Positions 39,237 to 47,362 of a DNA stretch of 64,000 bases are shown here, in pieces. The DNA is taken from contig CAWKOG010000015.1 of assembly GCA_963851215.1 (NCBI GenBank), forward strand, positions 186,001 to 250,000, read 5' to 3'. How positions within the stretch are numbered: position 1 is the first letter of the stretch; each line of letters begins with the position of its first letter. This DNA is from DATKFM01 sp963851215 (GTDB lineage: Bacteria; Pseudomonadota; Alphaproteobacteria; Dongiales; Dongiaceae). Position numbers and translations under genes: made by a program. The notes under the pieces are model-generated. The model was given only the letters and a program-made list of their open reading frames with translations, did no database searches and was not told the DNA's origin.

Positions 39237-40142
39237 GTGCTGTCGTTGAATCGGCGCGTCGTGATCTTCGGCCCGCAGCTCTTCCTCGCCCCGCTGGAAG
39301 GCACGTCGTCCGCCTTCGTGCTGGCCCTGACCGCCCTCGGCCTCTCGATCGTCTTCGGCGTCATGCGCGTGGTGAATGTCGCCCATGGCGAGTTCTTCAT
39401 GCTGGGCGCGGTGCTCGCCTGGGCGTTCGCCAGCCTGATCCCGGATATGCCGGCGGCCGGCTTTCTGCGCCGCGTTGATCGGCAGCCCGATCGTCGTCGG
39501 CGCCATCGCGATCGTCGCCGACCGGCTGGTGCTGCGGCGGCTGAACTACGGGCCGGAGGCGACCATCGTCGCCACCATCGGCCTGCTCTACATCATCCAG
39601 CAGATCGTGCTGATGACCTATGGCCCCGATGCCCGGCCCGTGCAGGCGCCGATCAGCTTCCGCATCCTGTTCCCGTGGTTCGGCTATTCCGGCTACAAGC
39701 TGGTGGTGGTCGCGGCCTCGGCGATTCTGCTGCTGGCGACCTGGTACGTGATGATGCGCACGCGGCTCGGCCTGGTGATGCGCGCCACGCAGTACGATCG
39801 CGAGACAGCCCAGGCCTTCGGCATTCCCGTCGACCGCGTCTATCGCTGATCTTTGCCCTGGGCGCGGCGCTGGCCGCCATCGCCGGCGTGCTGATCGTGC
39901 CGATCCAGCAGGCGCATTATCTCATGGGGCTGGATCCGCTGCTGCTGTCCTTCATCGTCGTCATCGTCGGCGGCCTCGGCAGCCTGCGCGGCACGGTGGT
40001 CGCCGCCTTCGTCATCGGCATCAGCGAGGGCGTGATCTCCGTCTTCTTCTCGCCGACGCTGGCCAAGATCATCGCCACGCTGTTCGTCGCGCCGGTGCTG
40101 GTGTTCCGGCCGCAGGGGCTGTTCGGGGGCAAGCGGCGATGA
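39237..40142 (+). CDS. Branched-chain amino acid type ABC permease LivH, two frameshifts
   Basis: A GTG at 39237 is the likely start. LGLSIVFGVMRVVNVAHGEF is the LivH signature near the N-terminus. Frame changes near 39470 (+1) and 39849 (loss of one C in CGCCTG) divide the gene. Later segments include TIGLLYIIQQIVLMTYG, the cytoplasmic loop RATQYDRETAQAFGIPVDRV (EAA-like, contacts the ATPase) and IVVIVGGLGSLRGTVVAAF. About eight membrane helices. It ends in an ATGA overlap with livM. Confidence 0.83.
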   Translation: MLSLNRRVVIFGPQLFLAPLEGTSSAFVLALTALGLSIVFGVMRVVNVAHGEFFMLGAVLAWAFASLIPDMPAAGFLRRVDRQPDRRRRHRDRRRPAGAAAAELRAGGDHRRHHRPALHHPADRADDLWPRCPARAGADQLPHPVPVVRLFRLQAGGGRGLGDSAAGDLVRDDAHAARPGDARHAVRSRDSPGLRHSRRPRLSLIFALGAALAAIAGVLIVPIQQAHYLMGLDPLLLSFIVVIVGGLGSLRGTVVAAFVIGISEGVISVFFSPTLAKIIATLFVAPVLVFRPQGLFGGKRR

Positions 40143-41107
40143 GCGACCAAATCTGCGCCGCGCAAGGCTGCTGTTCCATCTGGCCGTCATTGCCCTGCTG
40201 TTCGCGCTGCAGTTCGTGCTGCCGGCCTATCACCACACCAACTTCGCCCGCATCATGGTGCTGGCCTGCTACGCCATCGGCTACAATCTCCTCTTCGGCT
40301 ATACCGGCCTGATGAGCCTGGGCCATGCGATGTTCTTCGCCGCCGGGCTCTATGGCGCCGGACTGACGATCCACTATCTCGGCTGCCGGCGCCGGCCGGT
40401 TTTGTCGCTGGGCGTGCTCGCGGGAACGGTGCTGGCCATCGCGGTCGGGCTGGTGGCGCTGCGCACCAGCGGGCGTCGTCCTTCATGATCGTCACCATGA
40501 TGCTGGCCCAGGCCTGCTATCTCGTGACGCTCTACTTCAACGATTATACCCGCGGCGATGAAGGCATCGTGCTGAAGCCGGAGGCGCGCCGCGGGCGTCT
40601 TCGCCGGCCTGCCGTTCGATCTCAGCGATCCCGCGATCCGATTCAACCTGGCCCTGCTGCTGTTTGCGGTCTGCCTGTTCGGCGCCCTTGCGCTCGTGCG
40701 CTCGGAGTTCGGCCGCGTGCTGGTGGCGGTGCGCGAGAACGAGGATCGCACGCGGCTGCTGGGCTACGACACCAACCGCTACAAGTTGCTGGCGCTCGCC
40801 GCTTCCGGCGCCATGGCCGGCGCGGCCGGGCGCCGCCTATGTGCTGCTGTTCTCCTATATGGGCTCGACCTTCGCCCGGATCGAATATTCGATCCTGCCG
40901 CTGCTCTGGGTGCTGCTCGGCGGCGCCGGCACGGTGGTCGGGCCATTCGTCGGCACGCTGCTGATGTTCTACATCGCCGAGTTCTCCAGCGACTACACCT
41001 CGGCCTACAAGCTCGTGGTCGGCGTGGTGCTGGTGCTGCTGGTGCTGTTCTTCCCCAAGGGCATCGCCGGCAGCCTCCGCGAAAGATACGCGCCATGGCT
41101 GCCGTGA
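40139..41107 (+). CDS. Branched-chain amino acid type ABC permease LivM, several frameshifts
   Basis: Start ATG 40139 overlaps the livH stop. Homologous segments appear in order but in different frames: ACYAIGYNLLFGYTGLMSLG, FMIVTMMLAQACYLVTLYFN, VRSEFGRVLVAVRENEDRTR, LGYDTNRYKLLALAASGA and LPLLWVLLGGAGTVVGPFVG. Changes occur near 40160, 40475, 40588 and 40830. The conserved ENEDRTRLLGYD loop couples to LivG/LivF. The corrected protein is ~320 aa. It overlaps livG by 13 bases. Confidence 0.82.
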
Positions 41108-41815
41108 CGCTGCTCACCACCCAAGGGCTGAGCCGCCAGTTCGGCGGCCTCAATGCCGTCAGCAATGTGGATTTCGCGCTGCAGGAAGGCGAGATCCGCG
41201 CCATCATCGGGCCGAACGGCGCCGGCAAGACGACGCTGGTCAGCATGATCTGCGGCCGCATCGATCCTTCGGCCGGGCGGATCGCGTTCGAGGGCCAGGA
41301 CATCACGCGCCTGCCGCTCCTGGGAGCGCGTCGCGCGCGGCATCGCCTATACGTTCCAGATCACCAGCATCTTCGGGAACCTCTCCTGCTTCGACAATGT
41401 GGCGCTGGCGGCACAACGGCAGCGGCACCGCCACGCCGATCTGCCGCAGCGGGTCATGGAGTCGCTGGACCGCGTCGGCCTGCGCGTCACGGCAGCGGCG
41501 CCATCGCCTCGACGCTGTCCTACGGCCATCAGCGGCTGCTGGAAGTGGCCATCGGCCTGGCGCTGCAGCCGAAGCTGCTGATCCTGGACGAGCCGACCCA
41601 GGGGCTGGCGGAGGACGAGATCGTCAGCCTTCTGCAAGCTGGTGCGGGAGATCGCCGACAACGCCACAGTGCTGCTGATCGAGCACAACATGCAGGTGGT
41701 GATGGAACTGGCCCATCGCATCACCGTCATGAACAACGGCGGCATCCTGGCCGAAGGCTCGCCCGCGGAGATCCGCGCCGACCGCCGGGTGCAGGAAGCC
41801 TATCTCGGCACATGA
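41095..41815 (+). CDS. ABC transporter ATP-binding protein LivG, frameshifted
   Basis: ATG 41095. Walker A GPNGAGKTTLVSMICG; then, after an indel near 41325, AYTFQITSIFGNLSCFDNVA; after another near 41495, LSYGHQRLLEVAIGLALQ (signature region) and Walker B KLLILDEPTQGLAEDE; after a third near 41638, LVREIADNATVLLIEHNMQV (H-loop). The LivG-specific C-terminal helix with EAYLG closes the protein. Its TGA overlaps the livF ATG (ATGA). Confidence 0.83.
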
Positions 41816-42534
41816 CCCTGCGCATCGACAACATCGACTGTTATTACGGCCATGTGCAGGTGTTGCGCGGCGTGTCGCTCGATCTCGCGCCCGGCGAGGT
41901 GCTGTGCCTGCTGGGCCGCAATGGTGCCGGCAAGACCACGACGCTGAAGGCGATCATGGGCCTCGTGCGGCCGCGAGCGGGGCGGGTCATGTTGGACGAT
42001 ACCGAGCTCACGGCGTTGCCCGCTCACGAGGTGCCGAAGCGCGGCATCGCCTATGTGCCCCAAGGGCGACGGCTATTTGCCGAGTTGACGGTGGAGGAAA
42101 ATCTCACGCTCGGCCTGATGACGCGTAACCACGGGCAGGAAACCCGCGACCGCGTGCTGTCGTTATTCCCCGTTTTGCGTGAGCGGTTGCAGCAGCGCTC
42201 GGGCACGCTCTCCGGCGGCGAGCAGGAGATGCTGGCGGTGGCGCGGGCGCTCTGCCTCGAGCCGAAGGTGCTGCTGCTGGACGAGCCGACCGAAGGGCTG
42301 ATGCCGGCGATGATCGCGACGATCCTGGAAACGGTGAAGGCGCTGCGCAGCCAGGGCGTCGCAACGATCCTGGTGGAGCAGCGGGTGCAGGCCGCTCTCG
42401 CCGTCGCCGACCGCGTCGCCTTCATGGAGCATGGGCAATTGCGGGAAACAGCGACGCCGGAAGCACTCCGCGCCGATCCCGCGCTGTTGCATCACTATGT
42501 GGGGGTGGGGTTGCGGGAAGTGGGCGCGCGCTAG
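41812..42534 (+). CDS. ABC transporter ATP-binding protein LivF
   Basis: 240 aa, intact. Walker A GRNGAGKTTTLKAIMG, Q-loop YVPQGRRLFAELTVEENL, signature LSGGEQEMLAVARAL, Walker B KVLLLDEPTEGLMP and H-loop region ILVEQRVQAAL, in which the usual His of LivF is replaced by Arg-Val, common in this subfamily. The C-terminus is LLHHYVGV. It energises the importer together with LivG. The stop TAG at 42532-42534 interlocks with the stop of the convergent nicotinamidase gene (shared CTAG at 42531-42534). Confidence 0.93.
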   Translation: MTLRIDNIDCYYGHVQVLRGVSLDLAPGEVLCLLGRNGAGKTTTLKAIMGLVRPRAGRVMLDDTELTALPAHEVPKRGIAYVPQGRRLFAELTVEENLTLGLMTRNHGQETRDRVLSLFPVLRERLQQRSGTLSGGEQEMLAVARALCLEPKVLLLDEPTEGLMPAMIATILETVKALRSQGVATILVEQRVQAALAVADRVAFMEHGQLRETATPEALRADPALLHHYVGVGLREVGAR

Positions 42535-43175
42535 GCCGCAAGCTCCGTGGCGCTTCCGAGTACCACCCCCGCCGCGCGCATCTGCTTCTGCGCCTCGGCG
42601 AGCGATCCCTGCAAGTCAATGGCGCGGCAGCCGTCCAACAGAACGGTGGTGGAGAAACCCAGCCGTGCCGCGTCCAGCGCGGAGTAGGCGACGCAATAGT
42701 CGGTCGCCAATCCCACCATCACCAGGTTCGTCAGGCCTCGCTCCTTCAGATAGCCGGACAATCCCGTCGGCGTCCTGCGGTCGTTCTCATGGAACGCCGA
42801 GTAGCTGTCGATGGCCTTGCGGAATCCCTTGCGGATGATCAGCTCAGCCTTGGTCCAGCGGAGGTCGCGATGGAATTCCGCGCCGGCGGTTCCCTGCACG
42901 CAGTGATCGGGCCACAGCGTCTGCGCGCCATAGGGCATGGCGATCGAGGAAAACGGCGACTGCCCGGCATGGCTCGACGCGAAGCTGGAATGCCCCGCCG
43001 GATGCCAGTCCTGGGTCAGGATGACATGGTCGAACGCCTCGACGAGCCCGTTCACCAGCGGCACGATCTCGTTGCCGCCGGCCACCGCCAGCGCGCCGCC
43101 GGGGCAGAAGTCGTTCTGCAGGTCGATGACGATCAGCGCGGAATTCGGCCCGTTCTTCTTCATGCCCCCGCTCAT
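42531..43175 (-). CDS. pncA: Nicotinamidase (PncA)
   Basis: 214 aa. It hydrolyses nicotinamide to nicotinate. The catalytic triad Asp18 (VIDLQNDFCPGGAL), Lys116 (IRKGF) and Cys161 (GLATDYCVAYSALDA) and metal ligands Asp56/His58 (QDWHPAGH) and His91 (WPDHCVQGT) are all in place with PncA spacing. Besides NAD salvage it can feed a nicotinate catabolic pathway. It is the last gene of the second hydroxylase operon, its ATG overlapping the MoaD-like stop (ATGA). This linkage is good evidence that the island handles nicotinamide and nicotinate. Confidence 0.92.
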   Translation of the reverse strand: MSGGMKKNGPNSALIVIDLQNDFCPGGALAVAGGNEIVPLVNGLVEAFDHVILTQDWHPAGHSSFASSHAGQSPFSSIAMPYGAQTLWPDHCVQGTAGAEFHRDLRWTKAELIIRKGFRKAIDSYSAFHENDRRTPTGLSGYLKERGLTNLVMVGLATDYCVAYSALDAARLGFSTTVLLDGCRAIDLQGSLAEAQKQMRAAGVVLGSATELAA

Positions 43176-43417
43176 CCTCCCTGCATGTATGGCAGGATGT
43201 AGACTTCGCTATTGGCGGCGAGGGGTTGCAGGCCGGCATCCCGGTAGATGAGATTGTCGATGGAGACGGAGAAGCCGCGATCGAACAGTGGCTTGAGCTT
43301 CGGATGCTCCCGGCTCAGCCGCGCCAGCCCCTGCTGCACGTTCGGCGCATCCACCTCGAACTCGGTGCGGCCGCCGGCGGCGGCGCGCATCGAGCCCGGA
43401 AGGATGATCTTCGCCAT
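43172..43417 (-). CDS. MoaD/ThiS-like ubiquitin-fold sulfur carrier protein
   Basis: 81 aa with a C-terminal Gly-Gly (MQGG) needed for adenylation and thiocarboxylate formation. The central segment ENAP-like region reads FEVDAPNVQQGLARL and the end NSEVYILPYMQGG is typical. It may supply sulfur for the molybdenum cofactor of the neighbouring hydroxylase, or modify another product; no MoeB/ThiF partner is nearby. It lies nine bases after the Mo-subunit gene and overlaps pncA. Confidence 0.8.
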   Translation of the reverse strand: MAKIILPGSMRAAAGGRTEFEVDAPNVQQGLARLSREHPKLKPLFDRGFSVSIDNLIYRDAGLQPLAANSEVYILPYMQGG

Positions 43418-43426
43418 TGATACGCC

Positions 43427-45703
43427 TTAGCGCTTGCCGGCCTTCTTCTCGTTGATCGCCTTCAGCAGCTTGGGCGGCGACATCGGCAGTTCGGTCATGC
43501 GCACGCCTGCGGCCGCCGACACGGCATTGGCGATCGCCGCCATCGGCGGAACGATCGAGGTCTCGCCGACGCCGCGCACGCCATAGGGATGACCGGGATT
43601 CGGGATCTCCAGGATGACCGCATCGATCATCGGCAGATCGGAGCAGACGGGAATGCGGTAGTCGAGGAAGCCCGCATTCTGCAGCCTTCCGTCCTTGCCG
43701 TAGATGTACTCCTCGTTCAGCGCCCAGCCGATGCCCTGCACCGCGCCGCCCTGATACTGGCCTTCCACATAGCTGGGATGGATGGCTTTGCCCGCATCCT
43801 GGAACACGGTATAGCGCTTGATCTGGACCTTGCCGGTCTCCTTGTCCACTTCGGTGTCCACCATGTGAGTGGCGAAGCTGACGCCGGCGCCGTCCGCATT
43901 GATCTCGTAGTGGCCGGCAATCGGGCCGCCGGTGTTCGCCGCGTTGGCGGCGAGATCGGCGAGCGATAGCGGCTCGAAGTTGCCGGCGTTGGAGCCGGCG
44001 GGTTTGGCATAGCCGTTCTCCCAGACCACGGCCTCGGGCGAGATGCCCCAGGTCTTGGCGGCGCGCTCGCACAGCTTCTTGATGGCATCCCGCGCCGCCG
44101 CGATGGTGGCGAGGCCGCTGGAGAACGTCGTGCGGCTGCCGTCGGTCACGTCGTTGTAGCCGAGCGAGCTGGTGTCGGCGACGATAGTGCGGACCTTCTC
44201 ATAGGGAATGCCCAGCTCCTCCGCCGCCATCAGGCACATCGAGGCGCGGGAGCCGCCGATGTCAGGCGTGCCCACGGCGACACCGACGGTGCCGTCGATG
44301 TTGAGATTGAGCGACGTGCAGGTCTGCCCGCCGAAATTGAACCAGAAACCGCAGGCGACGCCGCGGCCCTGGTTGGGACCGAGGGGCGCCTTGTAGTGCG
44401 GATGGTTCTTTGCGGCTTCCAGCGTGGCACGGATGCCGATCGGCGGATAGACCGGGCCATAGGACGACTTCGTGCCCTCCTTGGCCGCGTTCTTCAGCCG
44501 GAAATCCATGGAGTTCACGCCGATCTTCTGCGCCAGCTCCTCGACCACGCTCTCGACCGCGAAGGCCGCCATCGGCGCGCTCGGCGCGCGGTAGGCGGCC
44601 AGCTTCGGCCGGTTGCAGACCACGTCGTAGCCGACGGTTTTCACGTTCTCCAGGTCGTAGCAGGCAAAGGCGGTCATGGCGCCCATGTCCACCAGCGAGC
44701 CCGGGAAGGCGCCGCCCTGGTAGCGCAACTCGGCCCAGGCCGCGGTGATGCGGCCGTCCTTCTTGGCGCCTATCTTGACGTCGATGCTGCTGGAGGCGGT
44801 GGGGCCGGTGGCCTTGAACACCTCTTCGCGGCTCATCACCACCTTGACCGGCCGGTTTGCCTTGCGCGACAGCGCCAGCGCCACCGGCTCGATGAACACG
44901 GTGGTCTTGCCGCCGAAGCCGCCGCCGATCTCCGACGCGGTGACCCGCAGCTTCGATACATCCATGCCGAGGAGCGCGGCGCAGGTATTGCGCACCATGA
45001 AGTGGCCCTGGGTGCAGACCCAGAGCTCGCCCTGTCCATCAGGGCCCACGCTGGCGAGGCAGGCATGGGGCTCGATATAGCCCTGGTGCGTCGCCGCGGT
45101 CTTGAAGCTGCGCTCGACGATGGCGTCGGCTTCCTTGAAGCCTTTCTCCACGTCGCCATGGCCGAACTCGTGGCGGAAGGCGACGTTGGACGCCTTCTTC
45201 GGCTTGGGCTCGACGCCGCCGGTGAAAATATCCGCATGCAGCACCGGCGCGGTGGGCTTCATCGCCTCATCCACATCGGTGACGTGAGGCAGCACTTCAT
45301 AGTCGACCTTGATCAGCGCCAGCGCCTTCTTGGCCACGGCGGCGCTGATGGCGGCGACGGCAGCGACCGCATGGCCCTCATAGAGCGCCTTCTCGCGCGC
45401 CATGACATTGACCAGCACGTTGCGCGTTCCGCTGTCGAGATTGGCGCCGTCGGTGAAATCGGCTGACGTGATCACCGCCTTCACGCCCGACAGCTTCTCG
45501 GCCTTCGAGGTGTCGATCTTGCGGATGCGCGCATGGGCGTGGGGGCTGCGCAGGACGCGGCCCACCAGCATGCCGGGCGCGGTGGCATCGGCGCCGAACT
45601 TGGCGCGGCCGGTCACCTTGTCGATGCCGTCGGGACGCAGCGGGCGGGTGCCGACGACCTTGAACTTGCGGCTCTTCACATCGGTTTGCGGGTCCAATGG
45701 CAT
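43427..45703 (-). CDS. XDH-family molybdopterin-binding large subunit (second hydroxylase)
   Basis: 758 aa, intact. It carries the Mo domain landmarks VTGRAKFGADATAPGMLVG, EIGGGFGGKTTVFIEPVALA, AYRAPSAPMAAFAVESVVEE and the active-site glutamate in GVRGVGETSIVPP near the C-terminus. It forms a classic three-subunit enzyme with the [2Fe-2S] and FAD proteins upstream. The substrate is unknown: nicotinate itself, another pyridine or an aldehyde intermediate are all possible. Linkage to pncA favours the pathway. Confidence 0.87.
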   Translation of the reverse strand: MPLDPQTDVKSRKFKVVGTRPLRPDGIDKVTGRAKFGADATAPGMLVGRVLRSPHAHARIRKIDTSKAEKLSGVKAVITSADFTDGANLDSGTRNVLVNVMAREKALYEGHAVAAVAAISAAVAKKALALIKVDYEVLPHVTDVDEAMKPTAPVLHADIFTGGVEPKPKKASNVAFRHEFGHGDVEKGFKEADAIVERSFKTAATHQGYIEPHACLASVGPDGQGELWVCTQGHFMVRNTCAALLGMDVSKLRVTASEIGGGFGGKTTVFIEPVALALSRKANRPVKVVMSREEVFKATGPTASSSIDVKIGAKKDGRITAAWAELRYQGGAFPGSLVDMGAMTAFACYDLENVKTVGYDVVCNRPKLAAYRAPSAPMAAFAVESVVEELAQKIGVNSMDFRLKNAAKEGTKSSYGPVYPPIGIRATLEAAKNHPHYKAPLGPNQGRGVACGFWFNFGGQTCTSLNLNIDGTVGVAVGTPDIGGSRASMCLMAAEELGIPYEKVRTIVADTSSLGYNDVTDGSRTTFSSGLATIAAARDAIKKLCERAAKTWGISPEAVVWENGYAKPAGSNAGNFEPLSLADLAANAANTGGPIAGHYEINADGAGVSFATHMVDTEVDKETGKVQIKRYTVFQDAGKAIHPSYVEGQYQGGAVQGIGWALNEEYIYGKDGRLQNAGFLDYRIPVCSDLPMIDAVILEIPNPGHPYGVRGVGETSIVPPMAAIANAVSAAAGVRMTELPMSPPKLLKAINEKKAGKR

Positions 45704-45706
45704 GGT

Positions 45707-46183
45707 TCAGCCCTTTCTCATCTCAGCGGCGGCGGCCTGCACCGCGCGCACGATCTTGTCGTATCCGGTGCAGCGGCAAAGATTGCCGGCAAGCCAGAAG
45801 CGGATTTCATGTTCCGAGGGATTGGAATTCCGCTCCAGCAGCGACTTTGCTGCAATCAGGAATCCGGGCGTACAGATGCCGCATTGCAGGGCGGCATGCT
45901 CGAGGAACTTCTTCTGCAGGGGATGCAAGGTCTCGCCCTTGGCCATGCCCTCGATGGTGCGGATCTCCCGGCCCTCGGCCTCGGCGCCGAGCACCAGGCA
46001 GGAGCAGACCAGGCGGCCGTCGACGGTGACGCTGCAGGCGCCGCAATCGCCGGTGCCGCAGCCTTCCTTGGCGCCGGTCAGGCCCAGGCGATCGCGCAGC
46101 ACGTCCAGAAGCGGCTCATCCGCCTCGCAGAGGAACTCGATGGCGTCGCCGTTGATTTTCGTCGAAACACGAACCTGAGACAT
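45707..46183 (-). CDS. [2Fe-2S] iron-sulfur subunit (second hydroxylase)
   Basis: 158 aa from ATG 46183, which shares one base with the FAD stop. First cluster GCGTGDCGACSVTVDGRLVC (residues ~41-60), second cluster CGICTPGF and CRCTGYDKIV. Length and arrangement are those of CoxS-like subunits. It relays electrons from the Mo centre to FAD. The Mo subunit starts four bases downstream. Confidence 0.93.
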   Translation of the reverse strand: MSQVRVSTKINGDAIEFLCEADEPLLDVLRDRLGLTGAKEGCGTGDCGACSVTVDGRLVCSCLVLGAEAEGREIRTIEGMAKGETLHPLQKKFLEHAALQCGICTPGFLIAAKSLLERNSNPSEHEIRFWLAGNLCRCTGYDKIVRAVQAAAAEMRKG

Positions 46184-47046
46184 TATTTGCTTCCCTTCGC
46201 GCGCTTTAGGGCGATTTGGGCCGCTCGGCGTGCCAGCACGCCGGCGATCTCGATACGGTATTCCTTGGTGCCGCGCTTGTCGTCGATCGGACGGCAGGCG
46301 GCGGAGCAGGCAGCGGCCAGCTTGTCGAGGGCCGCATCGTCCACCTTGCTGCCGATCAGGGCCTTGGCGGCATCGGCCACCAGCAGCACCTGGGCAGCGA
46401 CCGCGCCCAGCGACACCCGGGCGGCGGTGCAGACGCCCTTGGCGTCCAGGGTCAGGTTGACGCCGACGCCCACCACGGCGATGTCCATCTCCGAGCGCGG
46501 GATCAGCCGCAGATAGGCATCGCCCGAGCGGGGCGCCCGCTTCGGCAGCAGGATGGCTTCCACCAGCTCGCCCTTCTTCAGGCAGGTCTTGCCGGGGGCG
46601 GTGGGAACCTTCTCCACCGGCACGCTGCGCTTGCCCTTGGGGCCGGCGATCACGGCGATCGCGCCGGCGCACACCAGGGCCGGAACGCCGTCGGCGGCCG
46701 GCGAGGCGTTGCAGAGATTGCCGGCCAGGGTGGCGCGGCCCTGGATCTGGGTCGAGCCGATCAGGTTTGCGGCCTCGACCACGCCCGGCCAGGCCTTCTT
46801 CAGGGCCTTGTGCTCGCCCATTTCGGAGCCGGAGACCGCGGCGCCGATGCGGAAACCGCCGGCCTTGGCGGCGATGTCCCGCATGCCGGGAATCCGCTTC
46901 ACATCCACCAGCAGATCGGGCTCGATCCGGCCGGTGCGCATCTGCACCAGGAGGTCGGTGCCGCCGCCCAGCACGCGCGGCGTCCGCGCCTTGCCGGCCA
47001 GCAGCTTCACTGCCGCATTAATCGTCGTCGGAGCTTCATATTGCAT
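46183..47046 (-). CDS. FAD-binding subunit (second hydroxylase)
   Basis: 287 aa from ATG 47046. FAD motifs VLGGGTDLLVQMRTG (~25-39) and TLAGNLCNASPAADGVPAL. The last segment RGTKEYRIEIAGVLARRA is the usual CoxM ending. It is the first gene of the operon FAD - FeS - Mo - MoaD - pncA. The divergent region to uxaA is 316 bases and contains CGTATGCAA at 47127-47135, which matches half of the 36057 operator. Confidence 0.92.
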   Translation of the reverse strand: MQYEAPTTINAAVKLLAGKARTPRVLGGGTDLLVQMRTGRIEPDLLVDVKRIPGMRDIAAKAGGFRIGAAVSGSEMGEHKALKKAWPGVVEAANLIGSTQIQGRATLAGNLCNASPAADGVPALVCAGAIAVIAGPKGKRSVPVEKVPTAPGKTCLKKGELVEAILLPKRAPRSGDAYLRLIPRSEMDIAVVGVGVNLTLDAKGVCTAARVSLGAVAAQVLLVADAAKALIGSKVDDAALDKLAAACSAACRPIDDKRGTKEYRIEIAGVLARRAAQIALKRAKGSK

Positions 47047-47362
47047 GGTGATTTTTCGGGTTCTGGGGTTTCGATACGCGCGCCGGAATCGATCGCGCCC
47101 GAGGTAAACGTAGCGGTCGCGCCATGGCGTATGCAAGGGCCAAGCGGGTGGCGCAATTCTGCAATGCGTTCGCGACGCATGCGGCGAAAAGGCTCGCAAA
47201 ATCAGGAATTCGCAACCATTTTTAGCTGATGGCCGGAGGCTTTATCAGGCGTTTCCGTCAGGCGGTTGTTGTGCAGAGGGCGCTGGGCGATGCTATTGTA
47301 TCTTCTGCGCGACGGGCGGGTTTCCGGCGCCGCGTTCCCTCGTCAATTCCAAGGTAGTTCCG
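47047..47362. other. Divergent intergenic region (second hydroxylase operon / uxaA)
   Basis: 316 bases without a convincing gene. The only pattern I note is CGTATGCAA (47127-47135), a half-site resembling the island operators, about 80 bases upstream of the FAD gene. The region just before uxaA (ATG 47363) has AAGGTAG as a possible ribosome site. Confidence 0.5.
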
